From Oxyruncus cristatus (Eukaryota > Chordata > Aves > Passeriformes > Cotingidae): a stretch of DNA of 64,000 bases. The position numbers were made by a program, and so were the translations under genes. This document shows positions 35,840-48,225 of the stretch, in pieces. Location: contig VXAY01005017.1 of the NCBI GenBank assembly GCA_013399855.1, positions 96,184 to 160,183 on the forward strand, in the 5' to 3' direction. Every line of letters starts with the position of its first letter. The first letter of the stretch is position 1. Below the pieces are notes generated by a model. The model searched no databases, was not told the DNA's origin, and was given only the letters and a program-made list of their open reading frames with translations.

Positions 35840-38800
35840 TCTCAGGGACATGAAAAATCCTTAGCATTGATTGTGTCTTTACACACAGTTTGGTTTCATA
35901 TGGGACTTTGAGATTGGCATTTTTATCTAAAACAATTAATGTGTTGGCAGAATGTATTATATTCCACAGTTTTGCTTTATTATATAAATGTCCTTTAAAA
36001 AAAAAAAAAATTGCTGTTAGTGATGTCTACAATCACCCAAAACAGCACTATGAATCTCACTTTTCTTGTGTATTCTTGCTGTATTTAACTCTTTGGTATG
36101 GAAATGTTTAAATAAGGTGGCCTTCCCATGGTGACTTTTTGATTTCTCATAAAGAGAAAAATGAAGAATAAGAGAGGCTCTGGCCAGAAATTAATCTCGT
36201 ACATATATTATAAAAAGACTTTTACACCTAGAAACTAAGACATAAAATGTAGTCATTTTGCCGTCAACTTTGATTTTTTTTTTCTCCTTCTTTTCCAAAT
36301 AAAAAAGACAATAACATTTATTTAATGTGCAAGCATATGAAAACCTGCTGCACACAAGCAGTTAAAGCTGTTAATCAAATATTTTGAGGTTCCAATCTGC
36401 ACTGGCCAGAAGCTTGGGCTGAAGATGACAGAGGTGAATGGTGACAGATGACAAGGTGTTGTTATAAGTGTTAGGGCAGAGGCATTGTTGCTTTTTCCCT
36501 GGTGTCCATCTCAAAAAGCATTGTAAGGAGAAGAGGAAAAAGTAACTAGAGGCACTTTAAACAAGAGAAGAGACTCTGGAGCCAGGAGATGAGATATTTC
36601 AGGAAAATTAATCTGGGAGAGAGATCTGCAATGATATACTAGGACTTTATGAAGGCAAGAAGTCATTTCAAAATGGGCAATAAATTGGTGGTGTTGCTGA
36701 AAAAATCATCTCACTCTACTCCCATTATCGTCTAATAGTCTTCGCACATTCTTCCTGTTCTCAGTCCATTACCTTGCCAAAACCATGTTTCATTTCAAAC
36801 CAGCTCAAGACACATTGGAGGTGAAAATGAGAGCCAGGGAGAAGGAAGGAGGTGTTAAGATTGCTGCACAGCTTCCGTCCACTTATTGTAGTCATGAAAC
36901 TACAGCCTGGTAGGAGCTGGGAGAAGAAAGTAAGTGGAATAATAATGGGTATGATGTGCTGGAATGTGAAAAAATGAGGTGCAAATGAGAGGTAACAGCC
37001 ACAGTGAAGGATGGGCTGGAACAAAATGGTACAGAAAAAAGCATAAGAAGTGCTTACTCCAGTGCGTCAACATTTCCCTGTTATGAGAAATAGTGCAATA
37101 GTTAATGGAAATGTTTTCAGTTTTCATGTGCTGTGTGGTTCGGGTAAACTGTGGGACTCTTTACTTATTACCATCTACACTGTTTGCTCAGAGGATTAAG
37201 TTCTGAGTATTTAAGCGTTCCTAACTTCTGATGATCAATTATTCCTGAGAGCTGATATAACTGGAAACATTTCTCAGAAACATTTATGCCATTTTAAAAG
37301 ATGGCAAGATTTTTAAAGACTTTTAATGATTTTTAAATATTTTTAAAGGTTTTTAAAAATAAAAGTCTCATTTAAAAATGTTTAAAAATCAGGCATCAAA
37401 ATTGAGAAATGATTTTTCAAGATTAATAACCTGATTAAATTTTGCATGTGGAGCACAAACATAATGTCAAATTAAGAGTTTCTGTTGTTCCTGACCAACT
37501 GTACAGGACAGACAGCATACATAGAACAATACCTACTCTGTTTTCTCCTTGATCAGATTTTGCTCCTGCCTAAGTCCACATTCTTCAGACTCAGCTTCAG
37601 TAACAAAGTATTAATTTCTTTGTGCAGGTCTGTGATGTATTAACAGTTGATTATCAAATACTTTGGATGCATTCATTTGGTTTTGCTTTATAGAGGGGAA
37701 GCAACAGCTAGGTTAAATTTGGAAGCTGATTTGGGAGTCTCTATTGTATATACACAAATAAAATGAATTAAAGGATTATCAGTGACAACCTAGTTCTGGC
37801 TCTTGCTACTTTCTCCGTTGGACAACAACTTTCTGTAAATGTATCTGTTTTGCACAAGATCTCCTTGGGCTCTTTATGCTTTTGTTATGTCATTGTCTGC
37901 TAACAACATAGTAGAAATGTAAAATAATTTTGTACGCCTTCAGAAACCTAGCAAGCATCTGTGGGATCTATTTATCTGTTTAACACAATACTACACCAGC
38001 AGTGGTCATAGAAGTAAGCGAATACTTCTAAAAGTATTATCCCTTGCCATAGTTTGTACATGAGGAATTTCATTGCAGTTTTAAATGGTGTGATGTACCT
38101 ATGTGTTCATTTGAATTATGTATAGATGAGCTCTTTTCACATAACTTTGAATTTAGGAAGTAGTACATAATGCCATAGTAATAATTCACTGAAAAGTTGG
38201 ACTTCACATCCACCTTTGAATACTGTTTCCGCATACTGAATTAATATGGAAAAAATATAAACATGGAAGATAACCATGAAATGAAAGGCATTTAACTCTG
38301 TCAGGTTTTGAGATCTTCATTTTGAGAACATGTGCTGCTGCTTTAAGTTTCAGTTAAAATCTCTGCAATTAAAGTATGACATGCCTTTCTGGTAATGAAG
38401 TTTTCCAAATTATGTCAGAAGCATATGATTCTCTTACCGAATTACATGATTATTTGAGCCCACTATTTAGATCCTGAAGTATCATGTTTGAATTAAAGGC
38501 TGTTAATTTAACTTTAATTAGAAAATCACCTTATTGTCTAGGTCCAGTTTTAATGACAAGAAGCCTTCAAAGCTTCCATCGATTTGGTTTTATTTAATCA
38601 GTAGTCAGATGTTTTAGATTTAAAGCTTATAAATCCATAATCATTTAGGAGCAGCAATATTAATCAGTGAAAAATCTACTGTATATATTAAAAGCATTTG
38701 CTCATTCAGATTGTAAAATGTTTTTATTAAAATACATTTTAAACTGATAATAAGAATTTATGTATTAATTTGTTCATGTGAATGTAGATAACATTTAATG

Positions 38801-39190
38801 AAAGTAAAGCTCCCAAACATTTAACTTAGATAAGGAGTCACATAATGAGCTTCTTGTAAAACCCTAGCTACTTAGCATAAATAATCAAATTATAATCTGT
38901 TACACTTTTGCATAGTTAAGAAAGTAAGTCAACAAGTGATTAATCTATTTCCTTAACTTTTATTTCTTTGTAAAATAAATATTGTAGTACTAAGGACTCC
39001 CAAAAACTAGATACTTTGCTAGCCAACATAAAATATCTGAAAGACATCCACGTCCCACAGAAAATCATGCTTGTGGTAGCCAAAGGCGTTACTTGATTAC
39101 ATTCTCCCACACATGCCAGCTTCGCATTTCAGAGGCATCTTTTGTAAACAATAAAGCTTAATACAGATTCTTCCCTAGAGACTTCACTGA
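35840..39190. other. AT-rich sequence, no gene seen
   Basis: No gene or mobile element was recognised. A strongly AT-biased run with TTTTTAAA words lies at 37290-37390. Confidence 0.5.
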
Positions 39191-39192
39191 GT

Positions 39193-39605
39193 AACAGAAT
39201 AGATGCTGAGTTTGGAAAACACCTTTGGGAAAACTCCAGTCCAACCTCCCTACTGAAAGTAGGGCCAGCTGGGGAATAGATTTGCTCAGGACTGTGCTTT
39301 ACCATGTTCCTAGCATCTCCTTGATACATCTCCAAACCTCTCTGGTCAATCCTGTTGAGGTCACCAGTTTTGACCACGTTTGTTCTAAGAATGATGTCTT
39401 AGTGTTTAGAGGGAGTTTTCTGTATTTCAGTATGTGCCCGCTGCCTCTTGGTCTTTCACTAGGCATCACAGAAGAGCTTGTCTCTGATTTGTTTTCTCCC
39501 ACGCCAACTGATATAAATTAATTAGTTAGATGCCCTCAAACATTTTCTTCTTAACATTAAACAATTCAAGCTCTCTTTAGCCTTTTCTCATGTGTCAGAT
39601 AGATT
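39193..39605 (-). mobile_element. Old CR1 LINE fragment, minus strand
   Basis: The plus strand has AACAGAATAGATGCTGAGTTTGG, CTCCAGTCCAACCTCCCTACTGAAAG, TGTGCCCGCTGCCTCTTGGTCTTTCACTAGGCA and CAAGCTCTCTTTAGCCTTTTCTCATG, matching the reversed CR1 3' end and ORF2 C-terminal region with many changes. It is about 410 bp. It is more diverged than the 28886 and 32567 copies, hence older. Confidence 0.75.
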
Positions 39606-39989
39606 ATTTTAACATCACAGTTCTCCATTGGAACTGCTTTGGTATGTCAACATCCAAAAGGTGCATCTGGGGGGCTTGTTTATATCTTCTGCCAAAATAT
39701 TGTACAGGCATTTTATGTCTCTTGCACATTTTCAACCATTTAAGTTTGAAGTGGCTTATTATTGCTATTTAATTTTTAAAAGTGTAGGGTTTGTTGCATG
39801 GGATGTTTCAGAGGGAACAAGTTACCCAAATCAATTTTAAATTTCATAAGCAGCTTTATTTTGGTATTATTATTGTTTAAAAGATTATTCATACTTTAAA
39901 ATAATAGCTCAAAATCAATCTATATCAGCAAAGCATTTAGTTTATATAGTGTAATTTAATACTGTTATGATCAATTTGTATCTTTGTAG

Positions 39990-40136
39990 GTACTGGCTCG
40001 ACCTGCAAAATATGAAGTACCACTACTTTTAAATGACCTGTCTTCTTGTACAGACAGTGAAGGAGTGAATTCAACTGACATAGTGGGAAATAACAAATGT
40101 GTTAAATCTATGACAACAACAATCCTACACTGTTAA
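39990..40136 (+). other. Candidate terminal coding exon (unidentified)
   Basis: Directly after a splice-acceptor-like TTTGTATCTTTGTAG (39975-39989), a frame of 48 codons plus TAA is open. The in-frame codon before it is the TAG of the acceptor itself, so the frame exists only if splicing starts at 39990. It begins VLARPAKYEVPLLLNDLSSC and ends MTTTILHC. The composition is protein-like, but I do not recognise the family. A frame of this length can occur by chance. It would be the last coding exon of a plus-strand gene or of an alternative transcript. Confidence 0.25.
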
Positions 40137-40239
40137 AGAGCTGTAATTGACCTTTGATGTCTTCCCTTTCACTAAATGTGCTTGCTATGTCCAATGTTAC
40201 TTTTGCTTAAATTATTCAGTAGTTGAAGGAGTATCTCTA

Positions 40240-40323
40240 GTGAATTAAATTTCAAATCCCCAAATATTAATTTATGACAAGGATCACCAACTTTAGCTCA
40301 ATTTAATTTCAAATCCCAAAGTG
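40240..40323 (+). repeat. Short direct repeat pair
   Basis: TTAAATTTCAAATCCCCAAA (near 40245-40264) recurs as TTTAATTTCAAATCCCAAAG (near 40302-40321), just left of the long hairpin. It may be part of the same repeat. Confidence 0.6.
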
Positions 40324-40329
40324 TGTATT

Positions 40330-40491
40330 GAAATTTCAATGAATATTTCTAGCACTAATTACTCAATTTCTATATTTATAAGGGAACTGGCACCTCATAA
40401 ATATCACATTGTACTATTATCTCCATATGTGCCTGTTCCCTCTAAATATAGAAAATCAGCAATTAGCACTAGAAATATTCATTAAATTTTG
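40330..40491. repeat. Long hairpin (64-bp inverted repeat)
   Basis: Arms 40330-40393 and 40429-40491 are reverse complements over about 63 bp with a 35-nt loop. AATGAATATTTCTAG, TTTCTATATTTA and AGGGAAC pair exactly, and GAACTGGCAC pairs with GTGCCTGTTC apart from one base. Estimated arm identity is about 80-85 percent. It could be a small palindromic DNA-transposon derivative (MITE-like), a conserved RNA hairpin or a local inverted duplication. It lies about 200 bp downstream of the candidate exon at 39990. Confidence 0.8.
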
Positions 40492-40499
40492 AAGGTAGA

Positions 40500-43400
40500 T
40501 AAATAACAAGTAGGAATGCCAGTTATTTATTATAATTTACAAAGCAAAGAACACCTAAATGTTTCTCATTTGATTAATATAACCCCTTACCACCAGTTAC
40601 AATAAATGCTTCAACTGAGCTACCACCAGATAGAATTCACACTACCTAGTAAGACAATATGCTTAATGGTTTGTCAGTTTTGGCAAGAACAACAACTTTA
40701 TTAAGTTCTGATTAGCTTCCCCTCTAACATTAGAATTGCAAAACCATCTTAGAGGTAGCCTTTTTTCTCTCCATTTGTAGGACTGTTTTTTTTTCTTTTC
40801 TTTTAATAGAAAACAAAAACGTAAAATGCACTAGGGATATACTTTATGTCAGGAATGTTGTTTCTTTTTCAAAAAAAGTTGTCTGTCAAATCATGTAATC
40901 TGTGAGCCACCTGTACTGAGAGCTGGGTCAAACTGGAAGGTACAAACTGAGGAAATTGGCTTGATTATACAACGTAATCTGTCCAATAATATCTCTCCAT
41001 AATATCTCTTCTGATAATTTCTGCACCATGAATAGTCTAGATCATTTCTCTCTGCACATACTAACTGTTCCACATTTGGTACTGCACTACTTCCTATGTA
41101 GAGTGGATGATACAAGAAATTTTCAGTCTGTCCAGATAGCAGTCTTAAGTATAAAGATGATTGAGTGTTCACGTCTTCCTTTGCACAAAAACGCAGGGCA
41201 GGTGAAAAGTCAAAACAGCATCGGTAAAATAACCTATAAGCAAGGCAATCTTAGGGTTATTAAGTTGCCTTTCCTGCTCTGCACTCTTTTCTTGACAGTG
41301 CTTTGATTATGACTTGGATGCCATTCCATACAGCCTCAACTATTAGTAATACATTTGAAATATGAAATTATGCCCTAAGCAATTCTTCAAACATACACTC
41401 AACAGAAAACATTAAAGAGAAGCATTGATTTTATAGGTTCCAGGAAATAATTTTTTTTTTTTTTTTTGTGAAACTAAGGATAAAGATGCATTTAGAAAAT
41501 CCTGTTGTGAACTCGGACTGATTTTCATACTCTCTTAAGATTTGTTTTCTCTTTTGCCAGTGTTAGGGCTTAACATGAAGATATCCACATGTTTCTGAGG
41601 AAATCCTCCCAATTTAGATTAGTTTCACATCTTATATAAACTGGTATATTTAAGTCGTATATGGTTTTTCTACCAGACACAATATTTTTTTTTTGTGTGT
41701 GTGTAAAATGATTTGATATAGTAAAATTATTACAACAGATACCGCATATGAAAAGTAGTGCATTTTCATCCTTAAAAAAAAAATCTTTTAGGAATAAGAG
41801 GGTCTTCCAGATAATATGCTTATCTGGGCTGAACAAAAATTGTACTTATAGCTGGAAATACAGAAAAGTATTATTATTGATTATTATAACCAACTTTAAC
41901 CAAATGAGCCTAATTGCAAGGATCTGTAATGATAAAAGAGACTAGAGATTCAGAAGAATGGAAATTGAACAGAAGTGCTTTTGTGATAGAGGATAATGTT
42001 GTTTGAAACTTTTGGCTATATTGGTTAGGCAACACCATCTGCATCTAACACAAGGAAAATGTCTGATATGTTACTGAATATTTGGTTATCCCTCATTCTG
42101 TGCCACAATCCATTTTGGGAAAATTGCTTTCAGAATGTTTGCAATTTTTTACAAAAAAAAAATAAAGCATCATTGGTATTCACTCTGTGATTTTATCTGT
42201 CTCATTTGTGTGTAAAAATTATGGAGATGGGGACATATTTTCATCACTCACCAGTGATCTGAGGTATCTAACTCCATCTTCGGATTTTGACACAAAAAGA
42301 TAGCCTGCCTATCTCCCAGTTTAAGAGGCAGTTGGTTTGCTACAGAGACCAAAAAAGAACTTTGATGTCACAGAGAGATTCACCAAAGGAATGTGAAGAC
42401 TGTCACTTATTACATAGGGTGGAAGAGAAGTGGTCTTCCAATAGCAAAGGAGAGCAACACATGGGACTTGAAGCCCAGAATAGAGATCAAGATGTCTCTC
42501 TGGAATTTATCTTCATTTTATTTGCAATTTACTTTTAGTTCCTGAAGTGATACTTTGTGGCACATATCTGATAAAGAATGATACTTGCATAAAGCAAATA
42601 TTTCCATGGAATGATTTTATTTCTAAAATTTATCAACCTTGTACAAGCATGTTTTATATTCTCAACAGATATTCTCACCTCAGTTACTGTGCTTGTGTAA
42701 TGCGCTTAGCATTTTAAAGTAGGATAAACAGAAAAATTTACAAAATGGAGGAAGTTTAAGCACGTAGGACCAGACTGCAAAGCTAATCATATTTAAAGCA
42801 GACAGTGACAATAAAGATGGTTTTGCTGGCTGAACTAAGGGTAGAGTCTACTCCAAAGGAATTTTGTATATGCTTACAGAAACTTTGGGTTATGTAATGA
42901 TGTATAAACTTGTAATGTACTGCAACACTGCCCTTAAAAATCAGAATAAAACTTGTTAGAATTTAACATTACAACTTTGAAGGGAGTAAATACTTAGAAG
43001 CACTGTATAACTTTCACCCTTATGAGTACTTTATGTAGCTGGCATTAGATAGAGTATTTTATTGTGCATCAGATAAGACTGCTCTTTGACTTTTCTTTAT
43101 ATTTATTGTGGGTTTTTTTAATGCACTGCTGAAGGTGAATAGATGTCAAGAATGATACATTAGCTAATGTCTAAATGCATTCATATCGAGACATTGAAGG
43201 ACAGTTAGTTAAATGCAGCTAGATGGCAGGAAAATAAATGACAGAGTTCTCAGTGTCACTTAGGCTTTCATGGTTGTCAGTCAGCAGAATAAATTCCAGT
43301 GTGCCTATAATGAGGACTCTAATTATATACATAACAGGAAAGCTGTTTTTCTATTTTGGGTCTTAAATTAAAAACAAAAATAAAAAAAAAATTCAATATT

Positions 43401-43770
43401 AACTCTCCTTATAACAATTTTTTTTATATATAGGAGTCATCTGTACTAAGCTTATCATGTGTGAGCACTTTGCATGTTCATACTTAAAATACTGCTTCAA
43501 GTCCATTGCATAGTTTAATTTATTATTATTTGATGTATTCTTTCATTATACATGATGAATTGGACTTGTTTAGTCATGATTCTGTAAGAAGATTAAATTA
43601 AGTATTTTCATTTTCAATCACTTATATTAATACTGGCAGTTACCAGACATTACTTTTACTCTAGGTGCAATATTAATTACATTAGATCTCACAGATGGTT
43701 GTGGCTCTTCAGACTGTGTGTGTTGAAGTTCCTGAAAGAAAGTCTCAGGATCTGGCAGCAGTTATTAACC
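40500..43770. other. AT-rich sequence, no gene seen
   Basis: No gene was recognised. There is a poly(T) run at about 41450-41467. The ORFs of up to 93 codons lack motifs. Confidence 0.5.
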
Positions 43771-43774
43771 TAAA

Positions 43775-44410
43775 GGTCTCCAGCTGCCCTATGCCGGACA
43801 CCGCCGGTTCCAGTGGCTCCAGCGGCCCCAGCGCAGGGCACGGCTGAGCCCCTCAGCCACGGGCGGGTGGGCGAGAGCCCCGGGGAAAGCCTGGGCAAGG
43901 GAGGGCAAAACACTGCCCGGCAGCCAGGGCTGAGGGAGGGGAACCGGGTGAGAAACAGCCCTGCGAGCCCCGAGGGCAGAGCGGGAGGAAAGACCCCTGG
44001 CAGGGATGGTCCTGTGGCCCTGGGAGAGACCTCCATGGGACAGGTGGACATGCCGTGGAAGAACTATGGCCATTGAATATCTCATGCAGTTGCAAGTTTA
44101 CCTTGAAGGACTGCAGTCTGTGTGAAGACCCCAGGCTGGATCAGGGAAAAGTGTGAGGAAGAGGGAGCAGCAGAGAGGAGTCTTTATGGACTGACTGCAG
44201 TCCCCATTCGCCATGGCCCTGCACAGTTGAGATGGAGGAGGTAGTGGAGTAAGGGATGAGGGGCTGAAGTTGACCCTGGGAAGAAGGGGACAGCAAGGTG
44301 AAGATGTTTTAGTTCTTGTCTTTTTTTTTTGCAATATCCATTTCTGATTTAAATGGCAAAAAATTAATGTTTCCCCAACATCTCTTGCCCATGAAGTTAA
44401 TGTATAAGTG
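43775..44410 (+). mobile_element. GC-rich LTR-like fragment, plus strand
   Basis: The 3' half reads, in plus sense, ACTGACTGCAGTCCCCATTC, ...GAAGTTGACCCTGGGAAGAAGGGGACAG..., a T run, and then a decayed TTAATGTTTCCCCAA...CTTGCCCATGAAGTTAATG. That order is the sense-strand U5 side of the family 2 LTRs seen inverted at 1826, 4864, 9922 and 27336. The 5' half is GC-rich with several CpGs (CCGCCGG, GCGGCC, GGGCGGGTGGGCG), unusual for this window. The ends and any target duplication are not visible, so it is a partial, old or divergent copy. Confidence 0.5.
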
Positions 44411-44414
44411 TGTT

Positions 44415-47400
44415 TATTTTGAGCTTTTCCATTACGATTAACACCTTGACCACACAGGTGAAACCATTTTCAGGACTGATGTCCTTGAAACTTTTCTGTA
44501 ATGCAAAAGCTTGACTGCACTGCCTCTTTCACAGCTGTGAGAACCTGCTTATTCTGCTGTCAGTGCTTTGCTGTGCAACAGTACTCACAGGGGTGCAGCT
44601 GGTTAACTGGGGTATGATGCAGTAGTAAACCATTCAAGGAATTGATTCACTGTCTTATGGCTGCTGGATTATTTCTCCTTCTCCATCCCCTCATGAGTCA
44701 GTTCCTCCACAGTCTGGTAGCAGGCACATTACATCTGCACAGCATTGGCCAGGATGCATCCTGCCTGTTGTCAGACTCCACTGGGAGAGATGGCAGCAGG
44801 TAGCAAGACCTGCGCTGCTCCTCATCCATTTTATTGTCACATTCTGTAGAGAAATGGGGAAATAAAATGGTCAATCCCAAACTCAACACTTAACATATTA
44901 TATGGGGAACTTTGGAAGGCTTTAAAGTAGGTGGTTGTTGGGCATGTGCTATTTAACAGCACACCCTGAACTGGCTGCAGACACAAGTGACTGCCAGATT
45001 TTTTTCCCTGACATCATCTCAGCAGTGACATCTCAGTTGTCAGGCCAGAAATGTAGGGGCTTCCACTTTTTAGGATTGGTCTCACTGTAACAATGTTTTT
45101 CTGAGCACTAACTCCCACATCTTAATTTTAGTAGGTGTTGACAACCTTGTGGTGGTATGAAATTTTTAGGAGTTGAGAAGTTACATTCTACTTTGTCTAG
45201 TCCTAGGGTGGGGGAGTAATTTGGGGTCTCTCTCTGACTGGTAATTACCATAAATGAGGAGGTGGTGTATCATTATGTGAAATAGTGTTTTTGTAGAAAG
45301 ATTTTATGTGCGAATGCAAAGGAAGAGAAAATTGTGTGAGGCCAGTAGTGTTTTGGGAAAACTTCTGTGCTTATTTCAGCTGTCAGAAGGGGGTGATGTG
45401 GAAAGGCGCAGTCTTGATAAGTCCTAAGACCCTAAACTGTTAGGTTAATAGAAAGACCTTACACTAGTGGTAGAAAAATCAAATGTGCTGGGCTATATTC
45501 CTTAGCACACACAACAGCCTCTTTCTACCCAACAGATATTTTGGGTTTTTTCAGTACTTGTGATGGTGTGACTATGTAAATAGACACAATTGAGTTAATG
45601 ATCCTGTAGGGCAATGTTGAAAAAGATATTCAGGCTTATACAAATTTTTTTTAATAATTCTATTTTGAAATCTATAGCTTCTTTCTAGCAAAAGAAAGTT
45701 ATAACAGGAAGTTCTTTAGAAGTATTAATGTAGAACTCTTGACAAAATATTTTAAGTCTTAATTAGAGTTTTGAAAAATTACAGCTTTAAGTTAAATACG
45801 CTTAGCTTTCATCTTCCTGCAGAAGTATTCAGCTCTGAAATAATTCAGATGATTTTCAGTGCACATTTTAATAGTAAACCTATTATCATGTCAGTCAAGA
45901 ATTCCTATGTTTTCTTTTCTTTTAAGAAAAGAAAACACTCAAAATGAGGTCTACTTAAAATATTAGCAATAAAAGGTGTGTTAAAAACTTGAAGAACTGC
46001 AGTTAGTATTAAAAGGTTTGTCTTAAAGTTTTCCAAAATTACTGTTCAGAAAATCATAATTACTCCATTTGATCACTTCTGAGGTTGTATGGAACACAGT
46101 ATTGCACTGTTTCTTCCCTGTAAAATTAAAAGTCAAAACAAAACCCTGGTACTTTTTATTTCATTTTCATTAGAGTCAGCACTAATCCCCAACTGTGTTT
46201 TTTTATATTATTCTGTCAAAATAATAATGTCTGATAAAATGAGTAAAATTGTATTTCTATACTATAGTAGTATTTTTCTTTGAAAGTATTTCACCATTTT
46301 GTACAACTAACTTTGTGTGGTACACCCAAGGCAAGCTCATGTCTCCCTTTCTAAGCAGTGAGAAAGCACAGAGGTGTGTGCCTCATCACCACTTACTAGA
46401 GGTTCATGTCCTAACTGTGTATCGAACTTTATTTTGAAAGACAGCAGACAGTCCAGCCTGGGTCTACACAAGAGTTTAGGCAGATGATTAAGACCATAGA
46501 TATGCTCATTTTTCAAATATATGTTTACATTCTATGCTGCCTGGGGTTCCAGCAACTGGAAAATTCTCAAAACTTTAGAGTAGCAAACCCTTTAATACTC
46601 TCTGCTCAAGGTAAGTTTCTTAATTGCTAAGAAATTTGATTTAATTTTTAAATACAATATTCACCATGTCCTTTTGAAATGTTGCTTTTAGATTCAAGTG
46701 GGGGAAAATGTATTTTAAAAGTTAATGGGCATCTCTGGTATGCTTTTAAATCTTAATTTTCATCATCTGTGCCCCATGGACTCCCCATGACTTTGACAAA
46801 CATTCTGGTTTGCATTTTGCTTTTGTTTGCTAAGTGAACTTCTGTGAAAATATGTGTCTGACTGAAGAATGCAAACTGGTAGAAGCCAGTTAATGGCAGG
46901 TACAAAACATTTTACAAGTATCAGATCTTAAGTTCTGATCTTATTTTCTAATTACAAGGAGAAATTTTAGTGGAAGCAAAATGGGTTCCATCTGGCTCAA
47001 AGAAAAAATATAATAGGTAGTTAGGCTTACTATAAACAGATGCTTAATTCTGCTCACACAGATGATCATTCTAACATTTTTATCACTGACAGTGGTCAGT
47101 GATAGATGCCTAAGGAAAGAGGAGACAGGGCAATTGCATAGTAATAGTTTTTCAGGTCCCAGTTCTGCAGATGCAAGCACTTTCTGACTTAAGAACTTCC
47201 TGAGGTCATATCCCTGTTGCTGTTTTAATATCATCAGTAATTTTCTTTCCCTCACTGAATATATCTAATTGTTTGGGTTGAAACTCCCTATGGCTTCAAA
47301 AGGTTATGGCTCAAAGGCATGGTCAGAGAATTTACATAATAAGTACACACAGTTGCTTTGTCTAAGTATGTTAACCCAGCAGCTTTCATGGATTATTAGG

Positions 47401-48220
47401 GACAAAGATTTAAAACAAAAAAATAGTGTCTAATTTTATCAAAAGAAAAACATTCTATTTGTTCAAGACTATAATTTAGAGCTAAGAATCAAACAGCTGG
47501 TGGATAATATGTTATAATTTGAATTTCTTCTACCTGACAAGACTTTTTTTGGGAGGAGAAACTTAGCTATTCTTTCCTGTATGGTCTCAGTGGAATCCAG
47601 AGCAAAATGGAAATAGGGACATTTAGCTGGAAGATTTTTGCATACAAAATAAATGGCAAAGTTTTAAGGGCACATGCATTTGAATACTATAATCAAAATG
47701 TCATTTAATGCAAATTCCAAAAGTAGTATCAACACAGAATTATAAACTTGACAGTGAAGTACCTTTCATGAATAAATAGTTAAAGAAAGGTTAGGATATT
47801 GCTGTCTCTATCATACTTCTGTTTGCTTTTCGAAGTTCCTGCTATTTCAATTTGGTATAAAGAATGTAGTGTTGTAAAATGCTTTTTTTTAGCTACAGAC
47901 CACCAGTTTTTCATACTCTGCAGATGTTCAAATATGTCCTTTTCTTCTTAAAGTGGAGAAATAACCATCCATATAAAAATGTACACTCAAGAAATTACAC
48001 TTAGCCGTTAAAAGAATATTCAGTCAAATCACATTAAGTGGGAAGTGAAAGCAGTTTTATTTTTAAGTTTGATAAAGTGTGTATTTTAAGGTTGGAAAAG
48101 TAAAGTAGACCCATTTTAATTTTCTGGTAATAATTTCACTGGAAAACGACAGCATTGTAAGATATATTTATATGTTCCATCTGTGCTGAATTTTCCGCAT
48201 TGGATAAAAGATAAAAATAA
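44415..48220. other. AT-rich sequence, no gene seen
   Basis: No gene or further transposon was recognised. A 28-nt near-perfect palindrome lies at 45909-45936. A moderately GC-richer stretch at 44690-44890 has no frame of note. Confidence 0.5.
45909..45936. repeat. 28-nt near-perfect palindrome
   Basis: GTTTTCTTTTCTT pairs with AAGAAAAGAAAAC around a 2-nt centre: 13 perfect base pairs, homopurine on one arm and homopyrimidine on the other. Confidence 0.9.
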
Positions 48221-48225
48221 ATTAA

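Noticed and set aside
37290..37390. Repeated TTTTTAAA words that can fold back
   Set aside because: Low-complexity AT sequence; pairing arises from composition and shows no defined arms.
43770..44095. Overlapping 80-98-codon ORFs on both strands
   Set aside because: Consequence of GC-rich LTR-like DNA; no family recognised.
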